Assembly: GCA_019313915.1 (NCBI GenBank)
Contig: JAFDAJ010000007.1
Location: 1 to 51,642 of the forward strand
DNA: 51,642 nt
Reading direction: 5' to 3'
Source: Deltaproteobacteria bacterium
Lineage (GTDB): Bacteria > Myxococcota_A > Polyangia > Polyangiales > Houyiibacteriaceae
Made by a program: the position numbers and the translations under genes. This document shows positions 7,478 through 15,722 of the stretch, one piece after another (positions within the stretch are counted from its first letter, which is position 1; the number at the start of each line of letters is the position of its first letter). The notes under the pieces are model-generated. The model was not told the origin of the DNA and made no database searches. It saw only the letters and a program-made list of their open reading frames with translations.

Positions 7478-9466
7478 ATGAGTAAAGGTTCATCAATTTT
7501 GCTAGCCATCGTGATGGCGATCGGCGGGTTCGCGCTCGGACACGTCGTGGGTTCGAGGTCCGCCACGGACGGAGGCGCTGAAGGTGGCTCCGCAGAGGAG
7601 GCGCAGGCTGCGGACGTCGAAGTCGCAGGCGACATCGAGCGGTACAAGGTCGCGGTGACCGACGCGCAGCCCTCGAAGGGTCCCAAAGACGCGCTCATCA
7701 CCATCGTCGAATTCAGTGAGTTCCAGTGCCCCTTCTGCGCTCGAGTCTTGCCGACGACGAAGGAAATCGTCGACACGTATGGCGACAAGGTTCGCATCGT
7801 GTGGCGCAACAACCCCTTGGGGTTCCACAACAACGCCGGACCCGCGGCTGCAGTGGCCATGGAAGCCTATGCGCAGGGCGGCAACGACAAATTCTGGGAG
7901 GTGCACGACCTGCTCTTCGCAAACCAGAAGGCGCTGGGCCGTGCTGATCTCGAGGGCTATGCCGAGAAGGCGGGCCTCGACGCGGCGAAGGTCAAGAAGG
8001 CACTCGACGAGGGAACGCACAAGAAGGCCATCGACGCGGACGCGGCCCTCGCTGCTTCACTCGGTGCGCGCGGCACGCCGTACTTTTTCGTCAACGGGCG
8101 GCAGCTACGGGGCGCGCAGCCTTTCGCGGCGTTCAAGACCGTCATCGACGCAGAGCTCGCAATCGCCGACACCCTTCTCAAGCAGGGCGTGAAGAAGGAG
8201 CAGATGTACGCCACGCTGACGAAGAATGGCCTGACCAAGGCTGCAGCTCCAAAGAAGCCGGCGGCCAAACCGGGACAGCCCGATCCGAAGGCGGTTTACA
8301 AGGTTCCGCTCAAGGGTAACGAGCCGCAAAAGGGGCCGGACGACGCCCTCGTGACCATCGTCGAGGTCAGCGACTTCGAGTGCCCGTTCTGCGGCCGCGT
8401 GGAACCCACCATCAAGCAAGTCGTAGACAAGTATGGCAAAGACGTGCGCGTCGTTTGGCTGAACAACCCGCTCCCCTTCCATAAGAACGCCAAGCCCGCC
8501 GCAACCGCCGCTCTCGAAGCCCAAGCGCAAAAGGGCGACAAGGGCTTCTGGGCGATGCACGGGAAGATGTTCGCAAACCAGAAGGCTCTGACGAACGACA
8601 ACCTCGAGAAGTGGGCCAAAGAGCTGGGGCTCAACATGTCCAAGTTCAAAAAGGCACTCACCGACGATAAGTACGCCAAAACGATCACGGAGCAGCAAGC
8701 GCTGGCCAGCAGCCTGGGCGCGCGTGGAACCCCGGCGTTCTTCATCAACGGCCGCAACCTTCGGGGCGCCCAGCCACTGCCAGCTTTCACGGCGCTGATC
8801 GATGAGGAGCTTGCCAAGGCCAAGGCTCTCGTCGCCAAGGGCACGCCAAGGAACAAGGTTTACGAGACGATCATCGCCACGGGCGAGACCGGACCGAAGA
8901 CCGCGCCGGCTGCCGCCGCTCCGGACGCCAACAAGGTCTACGCCATCCCGGTTCCGAAGAAGGCTCCCACCAAGGGCGCCAAGAACGCGAAGGTCGTGAT
9001 CCAGGAGTTCAGCGACTTCCAGTGCCCGTTCTGCAGCCGGGTCAACCCGACCGTCGCCCAGGTCATGAAGGAGTACGGCGACAAGGTCCAGATCGTGTGG
9101 CGCGACTACCCGCTTCCCTTCCACAAGGATGCGCAACCAGCAGCGCAAGCCGGGCGTGAGGTGTTTGCTCAGAAGGGCAACAAGGCGTTCTGGGCGTACC
9201 ACGACCTCCTTTTCCAGAACCAGAAGGCGCTTTCGCGAGAAAATCTCGAGAAATTCGCTGAGCAAGTCGGCGGGATCGACATGAAGGCATTCAAGGCCGC
9301 GCTCGATTCCGGCAAGCACAAGGCTGCGGTCGAGGCCGACATGGCAGCCGTGAGCAAAGCGGGTGCGCGAATCGGCACGCCCTCGTTCTTCATCAACGGC
9401 AAGCTGCTTCAGGGCGCGCAGCCCTACCCGGCGTTCAAGGCCGCGATCGACGCAGCGCTCAAGTAG
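7478..9466 (+). CDS. Triple DsbA-domain thiol oxidoreductase, membrane-anchored
   Basis: 662 aa, preceded by a good ribosome-binding site (GGGAGGA). An N-terminal hydrophobic segment (ILLAIVMAIGGFALGHVV) acts as signal anchor or signal peptide. Three DsbA-like thioredoxin domains follow in tandem, each with CPFC: C84/C87, C302/C305 and C516/C519. Each also has the cis-proline loop (GTPYFFVNG, GTPAFFING, GTPSFFING) followed by a near-identical GAQP segment. Linkers are rich in Ala, Pro and Lys. Single-domain DsbA-family proteins are about 200 aa, so this is an internal triplication in which all active sites are kept. Likely acts on thiols outside the cytoplasmic membrane; substrates are unknown. 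Confidence 0.93.
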   Translation: MSKGSSILLAIVMAIGGFALGHVVGSRSATDGGAEGGSAEEAQAADVEVAGDIERYKVAVTDAQPSKGPKDALITIVEFSEFQCPFCARVLPTTKEIVDTYGDKVRIVWRNNPLGFHNNAGPAAAVAMEAYAQGGNDKFWEVHDLLFANQKALGRADLEGYAEKAGLDAAKVKKALDEGTHKKAIDADAALAASLGARGTPYFFVNGRQLRGAQPFAAFKTVIDAELAIADTLLKQGVKKEQMYATLTKNGLTKAAAPKKPAAKPGQPDPKAVYKVPLKGNEPQKGPDDALVTIVEVSDFECPFCGRVEPTIKQVVDKYGKDVRVVWLNNPLPFHKNAKPAATAALEAQAQKGDKGFWAMHGKMFANQKALTNDNLEKWAKELGLNMSKFKKALTDDKYAKTITEQQALASSLGARGTPAFFINGRNLRGAQPLPAFTALIDEELAKAKALVAKGTPRNKVYETIIATGETGPKTAPAAAAPDANKVYAIPVPKKAPTKGAKNAKVVIQEFSDFQCPFCSRVNPTVAQVMKEYGDKVQIVWRDYPLPFHKDAQPAAQAGREVFAQKGNKAFWAYHDLLFQNQKALSRENLEKFAEQVGGIDMKAFKAALDSGKHKAAVEADMAAVSKAGARIGTPSFFINGKLLQGAQPYPAFKAAIDAALK

Positions 9467-9489
9467 TCGATCGAGCTAGACAGACTGGA

Positions 9490-9528
9490 AGGGGCAGGTC
9501 CGCGTGTTGGGCCTGCCCCTGTCCTTTT
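9490..9528 (+). terminator. Rho-independent terminator of the triple-DsbA gene
   Basis: AGGGGCAGG (9490-9498) pairs with CCTGCCCCT (9512-9520), extended by three inner pairs including one G-U, followed by GTCCTTTT. It lies 24 nt after the stop codon. Confidence 0.85.
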
Positions 9529-9598
9529 GACACGGCGGGATCGACACACTACATTCCGCGTCGTTCTAAAAACCAAAGTATTTTCAAGGTGTTGACGC

Positions 9599-10504
9599 AT
9601 GGCCCGAGCGAAAGCTGCTGCCGCAAAACGACTCCCCAAAAAGCCGACCGTCGAAGAGCTCTATTTCCGGAGCGACAGCGCTTACCTTTGCCTCGTGTTG
9701 AACCGTCGAACGCGCTTCATTCGCGTCGTCGACTTTCGGGCGGGCGCGCTCCCGGCGAAGCGACTCTACATTCAATCAGTCGCTACCCAAGAGAACGTCG
9801 AGAAGGTGATCACCCTCGTCGAGAAGGACGAGGTTTCGTCGTGGACGCGCGTCGGTTTCGTGCGCGAAGGGACGATCCCTGGCTTCTACAAACGCAGTGA
9901 CGGGCATCTGTGTGGATGCGTGATCGGCGACAAGACCGCGTCGATCGAAGTCACCGACGCGTCGGCCAAGCTCACCGAGCGGACGATCAACGCAGCCAAG
10001 AAGGCCGCCCCAGACATCCCCGACAAGATCAAGGGTGTCTCGGTTCGACCGGCAACCGAAAAGGATGCCCTCTCCGCGCGCGATGCCGCATGGCGAAAGA
10101 ATCCAGCCTTTGGTTCCTTCGACATGTTCGGACGCGACGCGCAGCGCATCTACTACGACACGAGCCTTCGTCGCAGCAAGACCAACTACATCTCGGCCGA
10201 GTTCCAAGACTGCTTTGGGCACGCCCTCATCGAGGTGCTGCGACTGCCCACGACCGAGAACGAGATGCTCGCCATAATCGAGGGCCTGCGCACGCTCTCG
10301 GAGAACCTCCAGGAGCGAGGGATCGTGGCTACGTTCGCGTTCGCGCCCAACGACAATGTCGAGATTTCAACTGCATTCGTGGCCGCTGGCTACCGTAAGA
10401 CGGGTCTCCTCGCACAGGGGATTCTCGACACCGACGGCGGCCGAAAAGACGCGATTCTGTGGACTCACAAGTTTGTCGACGCGCTTGCCGCGGAATACGA
10501 GTAA
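9599..10504 (+). CDS. AblB-like GNAT acetyltransferase
   Basis: 301 aa. The stretch VGFVREGTIPGFYKRSDGHLCGCVIG resembles the first half of AblB (beta-lysine N-acetyltransferase), and the end (FVAAGYRKTGLLAQGI) looks like the closing strands of a GNAT fold. The middle part, GVSVRPATEKDALSARDAAWR, reads like the start of a GNAT domain. AblB makes the compatible solute N-epsilon-acetyl-beta-lysine, but its partner ablA (lysine 2,3-aminomutase) is not in the window. The catalytic assignment is therefore a family-level guess. fmdB follows after 10 nt, so the two are probably one transcript. Confidence 0.5.
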   Translation: MARAKAAAAKRLPKKPTVEELYFRSDSAYLCLVLNRRTRFIRVVDFRAGALPAKRLYIQSVATQENVEKVITLVEKDEVSSWTRVGFVREGTIPGFYKRSDGHLCGCVIGDKTASIEVTDASAKLTERTINAAKKAAPDIPDKIKGVSVRPATEKDALSARDAAWRKNPAFGSFDMFGRDAQRIYYDTSLRRSKTNYISAEFQDCFGHALIEVLRLPTTENEMLAIIEGLRTLSENLQERGIVATFAFAPNDNVEISTAFVAAGYRKTGLLAQGILDTDGGRKDAILWTHKFVDALAAEYE

Positions 10505-10514
10505 GCCAGCCGCG

Positions 10515-10817
10515 ATGCCCACCTACGATTACCGTTGCGACAACTGCGGCCACGAGTTTGAGCGCCAGCAGCGCATCACCGAAAACCCGCTCAAGAAGTG
10601 CCCAAAGTGCAGCAAGGACAAGGCGCGCCGCATGATCGGTGGTGGCGGCTTCATCCTCAAGGGCGGTGGGTGGGAGTCGGATTTGTATTCCGGGCCGTCG
10701 AACCGGTCAGAGAGTCCCGCCAAGAAGAGTGATGACTCGAGCTCGTCGGACTCCTCGACGACCAAGTCGGATAACAGCACGACCAAGTCCGACTCGACGA
10801 GCAAGTCCGACTCCTGA
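10515..10817 (+). CDS. FmdB-type zinc ribbon protein
   Basis: 100 aa from ATG 10515 (the ORF track's longer form is a shadow of the preceding gene). The N-terminus MPTYDYRCDNCGHEFE is the FmdB/CxxC_CXXC_SSSS signature; with CPKCSK it gives two CxxC pairs for one zinc. The core IGGGGFILKGGGW is conserved in the family. The C-terminal 35 residues are a low-complexity Ser/Asp/Lys/Thr tail. FmdB proteins were first described as regulators of amide-uptake genes; the general role is unknown. The stop codon is followed one base later by a hexamer array. Confidence 0.88.
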   Translation: MPTYDYRCDNCGHEFERQQRITENPLKKCPKCSKDKARRMIGGGGFILKGGGWESDLYSGPSNRSESPAKKSDDSSSSDSSTTKSDNSTTKSDSTSKSDS

Positions 10818-10818
10818 A

Positions 10819-10914
10819 CACTGACACTGTCACTAACACTGTCGCTGACACTGTCGCTGTCGCTGACACTGTCGCTGTCGCTGCCGCTGTCGCTGTCGCT
10901 GTCGCTGTCGCTGT
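10819..10914. repeat. (CRCTGN)n hexamer array, 16 units
   Basis: Sixteen hexamers in one phase, mainly CGCTGT and CACTGT with a few CACTGA/CGCTGA. It fills the space between the convergent stops of fmdB and pcrA/uvrD. More degenerate than the array at 1-156 but in the same orientation on the plus strand. Confidence 0.95.
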
Positions 10915-10922
10915 CGGCGGCT

Positions 10923-13100
10923 CTACGCCGGCTCCAAGTACGACGCGATGATCTTGCGCGTGCCCCAGCCGGGGAAGTGTACGGAAACCCGTGGCGGGGA
11001 TCCTTGCATCACCTCGGTCACCTCGCCGACTCCGAACTTTGGGTGCCGCACTTGCACGCCACGCCGTAGGCCCTCGAGATCGGGCAGGTCGGAAGCTTCG
11101 CTGTAGTCTATGTAGCTGTCTGTTGGGTCTCGGCTGGGCTCCAAGGGGGCTGTAGGGCGTGACGCGGAGCTCGATCTAGCGCCGATCCATTCGATGTCTT
11201 CACCCGGCAACTCGGTCAGGAACCGTGAAGGTATGCCGACGCGTTGCTGACCGAAGATTCTCCGAATCGCGGCAAAGCTGAGGACTAGCCGCTGCTTGGC
11301 GCGGGTGAATGCCACGTACGCGAGCCGCCGCTCCTCTTCGAGCTCCTCCGGGTCTTCCCAGGGGTCGATTCCCTTGAACGGGAATACCTGCTCTTCGAGG
11401 CCGGTCACCATCACGACCGGGAACTCCAAGCCCTTGGCGGCATGCACGGTCATCAGAGTCACCCGATCTCCGCCCGCGGCCTCGTCGGCCGAAGTGTGTA
11501 GCGTCACGTTTTCGAGGAAGTCTGCCAGCGTGGATTCGGTGTGCTCGCGCTCGAACTCGTCCATCGAGGCGACGAGTTCCTGGATGTTCTGGAACCGTGC
11601 GTCAGCCTCGGGCGTATCGTCGTGCTTCAGCATCTCGGCGTACCCGCTCTGGTTCACGAGCTCGGCGCCGATCTCACCGAGTGGGGCGCCGGAAGCCGCA
11701 ACGTCGCGGAGGCCGGACATGAGGCCGGCGAATGCGCTGAGACGCTTGCGGGCTGCGCTGCCAAACTGTGCAAGCGTAAGCTCGTCGTCGAGGAGATCCG
11801 AAAGGGTTCGCGTTTGCTCCGCGGCAGAATCGAGCAGGCGCGTGATGGTCGTCTTACCGATACCCCTCGACGGCGTGTTGATGATGCGAAGCAGGCTCAT
11901 GTCGTCCGCGGGGTTGATCATCACTCGCAGATAAGCGAGCAGATCTTTGACCTCCGCCCGATCGTAGAAGCGCATCCCACCGACGATGCGGTAGCTGATG
12001 TTGGCGCTTCGAAGCGACTCCTCGATGACGCGCGACTGAGCATGCGTTCGATAGAAAACCGCGACGTCACAAAGGCGGTGCCCCTGGGAGATGAGCTCGC
12101 GCACGCCTCGCCGCACCAGACGTGCCTCGTCGCGCTCATCCATTGTGCGCACGACCAAGATGGCGTCACCCTCTGGGTTGTCGGTCCAAAGCTCCTTCGG
12201 CTCGCGATCCGTATTGCGAACGATCACCGCGTTCGCAGCCCGGAGGATTCGCTGCGTCGAACGATAGTTTTGCTCGAGCTTGACGAGCGTGGCGTCCGGA
12301 AACGATGCGCGGAAGTCGAGGATGTTGCGGCGGTCTGCACCGCGCCATCGGTAGATACTTTGGTCGTCGTCACCTACGACGCACAAGTTGCGGTGCCCCT
12401 CCGAGAGCAGCTGAACGAGCCGGAATTGCGCGTGATTGGTGTCTTGGAATTCGTCCACGAGCACATGCGAGAAGCGGCCGACCACCGCTTCGCGAAAGGA
12501 CTCGTCAGATTCGAGCGCGCGCACGGTGCGGTAAATCAAGTCACCAAAGTCGAGGGCGTGGGCTTGCTGAAGGCGTTCTTCGTAGGTCGTGTACACCCGG
12601 CGCACGACCTCGGAATAGGTGTCGGGCGTCTCGATGTCGGCGGGCCCCTGAACCTCTTGCTTGGCGCGGTTGATCCGGCCTGCCATGGCCTTGGGCTGAT
12701 ATCGCTTCTCGTCGAGGCCCAGGTCGCGAAGCACACGCTTGACCAGCGCCAGCTGATCCTGGTCGTCGTAAATGGTGAAGTCCTTGGAGAGCCCGAAGCT
12801 CTCTCCGTGGCGCCTGAGCAACCGGGCGCAGGTGGCGTGGAACGTGCCCACCTGAACGGCGGCCCCCTGCTCGCCGAGCAAACCCAGCAAGCGCTCCCGC
12901 ATCTCGCCAGCCGCCTTGTTGGTGAAGGTGACCGCGAGAATCCGCCAGGGCGCCGCGTCATGCGTCGTGATCAGGTGCGCGATGCGAAACGTGATCACGC
13001 GGGTCTTGCCGCTTCCCGCGCCCGCAAAGACCACGAGCGGCCCCCCCTCGTGAACGACTGCTTCGCGCTGACGAGAATTCAGAGAGCCCAGATCCAGCAC
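10923..13100 (-). CDS. UvrD/PcrA-type SF1A DNA helicase
   Basis: 725 aa from GTG 13100, chosen because LDLGSLNSRQREAVVH matches the usual family N-terminus; the ORF track uses a TTG at 13139. Motifs run in order: Q-motif NSRQREAV, Walker A GAGSGKT, TFTNKAAGEM, Walker B VDEFQDTN, GDDDQSIYRWRGA, TVHAAKGLEFP, and YVAFTRAKQRL. The C-terminus (VRHPKFGVGEVTEV) is the Tudor-like domain typical of PcrA/UvrD, which binds RNA polymerase. It is a 3'-5' helicase for nucleotide excision and mismatch repair and for removing stalled complexes. It is divergent from the ECF sigma factor gene. Confidence 0.95.
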   Translation of the reverse strand: MLDLGSLNSRQREAVVHEGGPLVVFAGAGSGKTRVITFRIAHLITTHDAAPWRILAVTFTNKAAGEMRERLLGLLGEQGAAVQVGTFHATCARLLRRHGESFGLSKDFTIYDDQDQLALVKRVLRDLGLDEKRYQPKAMAGRINRAKQEVQGPADIETPDTYSEVVRRVYTTYEERLQQAHALDFGDLIYRTVRALESDESFREAVVGRFSHVLVDEFQDTNHAQFRLVQLLSEGHRNLCVVGDDDQSIYRWRGADRRNILDFRASFPDATLVKLEQNYRSTQRILRAANAVIVRNTDREPKELWTDNPEGDAILVVRTMDERDEARLVRRGVRELISQGHRLCDVAVFYRTHAQSRVIEESLRSANISYRIVGGMRFYDRAEVKDLLAYLRVMINPADDMSLLRIINTPSRGIGKTTITRLLDSAAEQTRTLSDLLDDELTLAQFGSAARKRLSAFAGLMSGLRDVAASGAPLGEIGAELVNQSGYAEMLKHDDTPEADARFQNIQELVASMDEFEREHTESTLADFLENVTLHTSADEAAGGDRVTLMTVHAAKGLEFPVVMVTGLEEQVFPFKGIDPWEDPEELEEERRLAYVAFTRAKQRLVLSFAAIRRIFGQQRVGIPSRFLTELPGEDIEWIGARSSSASRPTAPLEPSRDPTDSYIDYSEASDLPDLEGLRRGVQVRHPKFGVGEVTEVMQGSPPRVSVHFPGWGTRKIIASYLEPA

Positions 13101-13258
13101 CGACTGAACGTAGCTGTCTGCTTCCCGAAAACCAGGCAAAAACCAGCACTCCGGGAACCAGGGGGCGTCGATAGCTGGCCTTCGCGGTGTTTTACGCGTA
13201 GACCCTCACGCGTGGGTCGCGACGGCGACTAACCCCTTGAAAACGTCGAGGATCTTGG

Positions 13259-13918
13259 GTGAATCAACCGCTGTCCAATGCGTCCAAATCCAAGGAGGCC
13301 TCCGAGGAGTCCTCCAAGAAGGGCGACCATGACTTGGTGCAACGCGTACAGGCAGGAGATTCCGGGGCTTTTCGGACGCTGTTCGATAAGTATCATCGAC
13401 GGGCGTTTGCCGTGGCCATGGGCGTCGTCAAGAACGAAGATGATGCCCTCGACGCCGTTCAAGAGGCTTTCGTCAAGGTCCACAAGAATATACACAAGTT
13501 TCAAGGGAGCTCGAGCTTCTATACTTGGCTCTATCGTATCGTCATGAATGTCTCCATCGACCACGTTCGGCGCACCAGCAGGCGGAAGAGCCTCGACTTC
13601 GACGAGCGTGTGCTGCATGAGGAAAGTGAGGTCGCGGGAGACGGCGCGCTGCTGCCGCGTGTCACCAACGCCAACCCGGGTAAGGCGGCTCTTCGCGCCG
13701 AGCTAGGAAGCGCCATCCAGGCCGCGCTGGAGGAGCTGCCCGAGCACCACCGCGCAGTGATCGTGCTCCGAGAGATTGAAGGCATGAGCTACGAGGAGAT
13801 GGCGGAAGCCCTGGAAGTGCCCAAAGGGACGATCATGAGCCGTTTGTTTCACGCGAGAAAGAAGATGCAGGTCGCGCTTGCCCCGTATCTTTCAGGAGAG
13901 GCGATTTCCGAGGATTAG
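13259..13918 (+). CDS. ECF (RpoE-type) RNA polymerase sigma factor
   Basis: 219 aa from GTG 13259. Region 2 is clear (YHRRAFAVAMGVVKNEDDALDAVQEAFVKVHKN, then SFYTWLYRIVMNVSIDHVRR). Region 4 carries the helix-turn-helix (LPEHHRAVIVLREIEGMSYEEMAEALEVPKGTIMSRLFHARKKM). Regions 1 and 3 are absent, as in all ECF factors. About 25 Ser/Lys-rich residues precede region 2. The next gene, 2 nt away, encodes a single-pass membrane protein with anti-sigma features, so the pair should respond to envelope stress. Which ECF group it belongs to cannot be settled here. Confidence 0.94.
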   Translation: MNQPLSNASKSKEASEESSKKGDHDLVQRVQAGDSGAFRTLFDKYHRRAFAVAMGVVKNEDDALDAVQEAFVKVHKNIHKFQGSSSFYTWLYRIVMNVSIDHVRRTSRRKSLDFDERVLHEESEVAGDGALLPRVTNANPGKAALRAELGSAIQAALEELPEHHRAVIVLREIEGMSYEEMAEALEVPKGTIMSRLFHARKKMQVALAPYLSGEAISED

Positions 13919-13920
13919 CC

Positions 13921-14451
13921 ATGGAGAGCCCGAAAACAGAAGACGATAGGCTTCAGATGTTCTTCGACGGAGAGCTCGCTCCGGAGGAGGAAGCCGCTGT
14001 GCGCCGTGACCTCGAGGGGTCGCCGGAGGGCGCGGCGCAGTTGCATGAGTGGGAGCAGCTCCGCCAGGCGATGAAGGGGGTTTCCACGGACTGGGCGGCT
14101 AACATCGACTCCGAAGCGCTGTTCGCGCGAATCGAGTCCGAGATCAACGCCCCCGTGGTTCCAATCGAACGACCGAAGCAGGAGCAGCCTGTATTGAGGG
14201 TCGTTCCGGGCGGCCGCGAGCGGCGTGTGTGGGGCGGCGTGGCGACCGGGTTCGCGGCCGCCGCAGCGATCTTCTTGGCCGTGATGGCATGGCCGGAGTC
14301 TCATCTCGACCCGGCACCGGCCGCGCGAGGCTCCGAGGTGGTCGAAGTCGATTTCGGTTCCAACACGGGGACGATCTTCGAGGTCGAAGGTGGTGCCGGC
14401 GAATCTTTGGCCGTCATTTGGATCGATGACGAAGAGGTAGGGCTTCCATGA
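13921..14451 (+). CDS. Putative membrane anti-sigma factor
   Basis: 176 aa. The N-terminal cytoplasmic part (DDRLQMFFDGELAPEEEAAVRRDLEGSPEGAAQLHEWEQL) has the ASD-like pattern of anti-sigma factors. It lacks the HxxxCxxC zinc motif of ZAS proteins. One transmembrane helix lies near residues 103-122 (GVATGFAAAAAIFLAVMAW), leaving about 55 residues outside. Role inferred from position directly after the ECF sigma gene and from this topology. It overlaps the next gene by ATGA, making a coupled three-gene unit. Confidence 0.78.
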   Translation: MESPKTEDDRLQMFFDGELAPEEEAAVRRDLEGSPEGAAQLHEWEQLRQAMKGVSTDWAANIDSEALFARIESEINAPVVPIERPKQEQPVLRVVPGGRERRVWGGVATGFAAAAAIFLAVMAWPESHLDPAPAARGSEVVEVDFGSNTGTIFEVEGGAGESLAVIWIDDEEVGLP

Positions 14452-14960
14452 GTCTCATTCGACACTTGCTGGTAATCGCCATCTTGTTTGGCGCTTCTGT
14501 GAGCTCTGGCGCTTCCGCGCAGAGCAACTCTTTGGCGAGATCGGATCGCGCTTCGACGACGTCGAGCGTCCCGGCCGAAGTGCTCGTGGTCCTGGCCAAA
14601 GAGGAGCCGGGCGACATCGACCCACAGCTCAAGAAGCTGACCGCCCTCCGCAGGCCGCCGTTCAACTCCTTCCGCTCGATGAAGATCTTGTCCCGGCCCA
14701 AGCTCAAGCTGACTCCCGGCAAAGACGCGTTGGTTTCGTTGCCGAACGGCCGCCGGATGAAGTTGACTCTGCTCCGGGTGATGCCCGATGGGCGCTACAA
14801 AGTGAAAGCCGCGATCAACCGGCCCAACAAATCCGACTATCTGCCACTTCTGCAGGTCGTTGCCTCCGCCGGGGATCCGTTCTTCGTCGCTGGGCAAACC
14901 TACCAGGGCGGGACGCTCGTGGTTGGCGTCATCGTCGACCCTAAGAAGACCGCGCAATAG
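14448..14960 (+). CDS. Secreted hypothetical protein of the sigma/anti-sigma operon
   Basis: 170 aa with a signal peptide (MSLIRHLLVIAILFGASVSSGASA, then QSNS). The mature protein has beta-rich stretches (LKLTPGKDALVSLPNGRRMKLTLLRVMPDGRYKVKAAI, then GGTLVVGVIVDP) and no Cys. I do not recognise the family. It starts inside the anti-sigma stop codon, so it may be an envelope partner or a target of the sigma system. The following trmH gene begins directly after its stop. Confidence 0.7.
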   Translation: MSLIRHLLVIAILFGASVSSGASAQSNSLARSDRASTTSSVPAEVLVVLAKEEPGDIDPQLKKLTALRRPPFNSFRSMKILSRPKLKLTPGKDALVSLPNGRRMKLTLLRVMPDGRYKVKAAINRPNKSDYLPLLQVVASAGDPFFVAGQTYQGGTLVVGVIVDPKKTAQ

Positions 14961-15677
14961 GTGCGGGCCGACGACCCAGATGTGATCGAGATCGAAGGCC
15001 CTCCCCCGCTCGAGCAGCCAGCCGAAATCGTCATTGAAGCACTCTCGCCGGTCGTCACGCCCGAGCGTCTGGAACGAATCGAAGAGGTCGTGCGGAACCG
15101 AACCGATCGCCTCGTCTTGGTGCTGGACTGCATCGCCGACCCGCACAACTCGAGCGCGGTGTTGCGAAGCGCAGATGCCTTCGGCGTCCAGACGGTGCAC
15201 GTGATCGTCGGAGAGCACGGGTTTCGCGCGTCCCGGGGCGTGTCGAAAGGCACGCATCGATGGCTGGATGTCATTCGCTATCGGAACGCCGAGGCGTGCG
15301 TGCGGCGCCTCAAGCAGGACGGCTACGCGATTTACGTCGCCGCCATGGGTGCCGACACTACTCCGGAAGAGCTGCGCGGCACGCCTCGCTTGGCGGTAGT
15401 GTTCGGCAATGAGCACCGCGGTGTGTCGCCTGAGATGCGGAGCCTCGCCGATGGGACGTTTGCGATTCCGATGTGCGGCTTCGTTGAGAGCCTCAACATT
15501 TCGGTCGCTGCCGCCATCACGATGCAGACTCTCGCGCGGGACGGCAGGCCGCGTCTGCCGGGGGAGCGACACCAGGAGCTCAAGGCGAGATTCCTAATGA
15601 ATTCGGTACAGAAGGCCGACCAAGTGATCGAGAAATTCCTCGGGAATGATCAGGCTGGCTCAACTGTCGTGAATTAG
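14961..15677 (+). CDS. trmH: tRNA (Gm18)-2'-O-methyltransferase TrmH (SpoU/SPOUT)
   Basis: 238 aa from GTG 14961, immediately after the preceding stop. The SPOUT motifs are present: motif 1 DPHNSSAVLRSADAFGV with the catalytic Arg, motif 2 AVVFGNEHRGVS, and motif 3 IPMCGFVESLNISVAAAI, which form the SAM-binding knot. The N-terminus (VVTPERLERIEEVVRNRTDRLVLVLDCIADPHN) matches TrmH rather than RlmB or TrmJ. The C-terminal extension (RHQELKARFLMNSV) also fits TrmH. Gm18 specificity is by family. Confidence 0.88.
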   Translation: MRADDPDVIEIEGPPPLEQPAEIVIEALSPVVTPERLERIEEVVRNRTDRLVLVLDCIADPHNSSAVLRSADAFGVQTVHVIVGEHGFRASRGVSKGTHRWLDVIRYRNAEACVRRLKQDGYAIYVAAMGADTTPEELRGTPRLAVVFGNEHRGVSPEMRSLADGTFAIPMCGFVESLNISVAAAITMQTLARDGRPRLPGERHQELKARFLMNSVQKADQVIEKFLGNDQAGSTVVN

Positions 15678-15722
15678 GGGGAAGGCGCCAAGCAGGGGAT
15701 GCTATAGGCGCCGGCGGACGAG

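Noticed and set aside
11541-13232. 563-aa plus-strand ORF antisense to the helicase gene
   Set aside because: It is a shadow of pcrA/uvrD in a GC-rich genome; it has no recognisable domain, and the helicase motifs on the other strand are complete. The same holds for 8105-9319, 15702-16769, 4748-5731 and 2268-3167.
13101-13258. Autoregulated ECF promoter before the sigma gene
   Set aside because: A GGGAACC is present near 13153, but no suitable -10 element lies 15-17 nt downstream.
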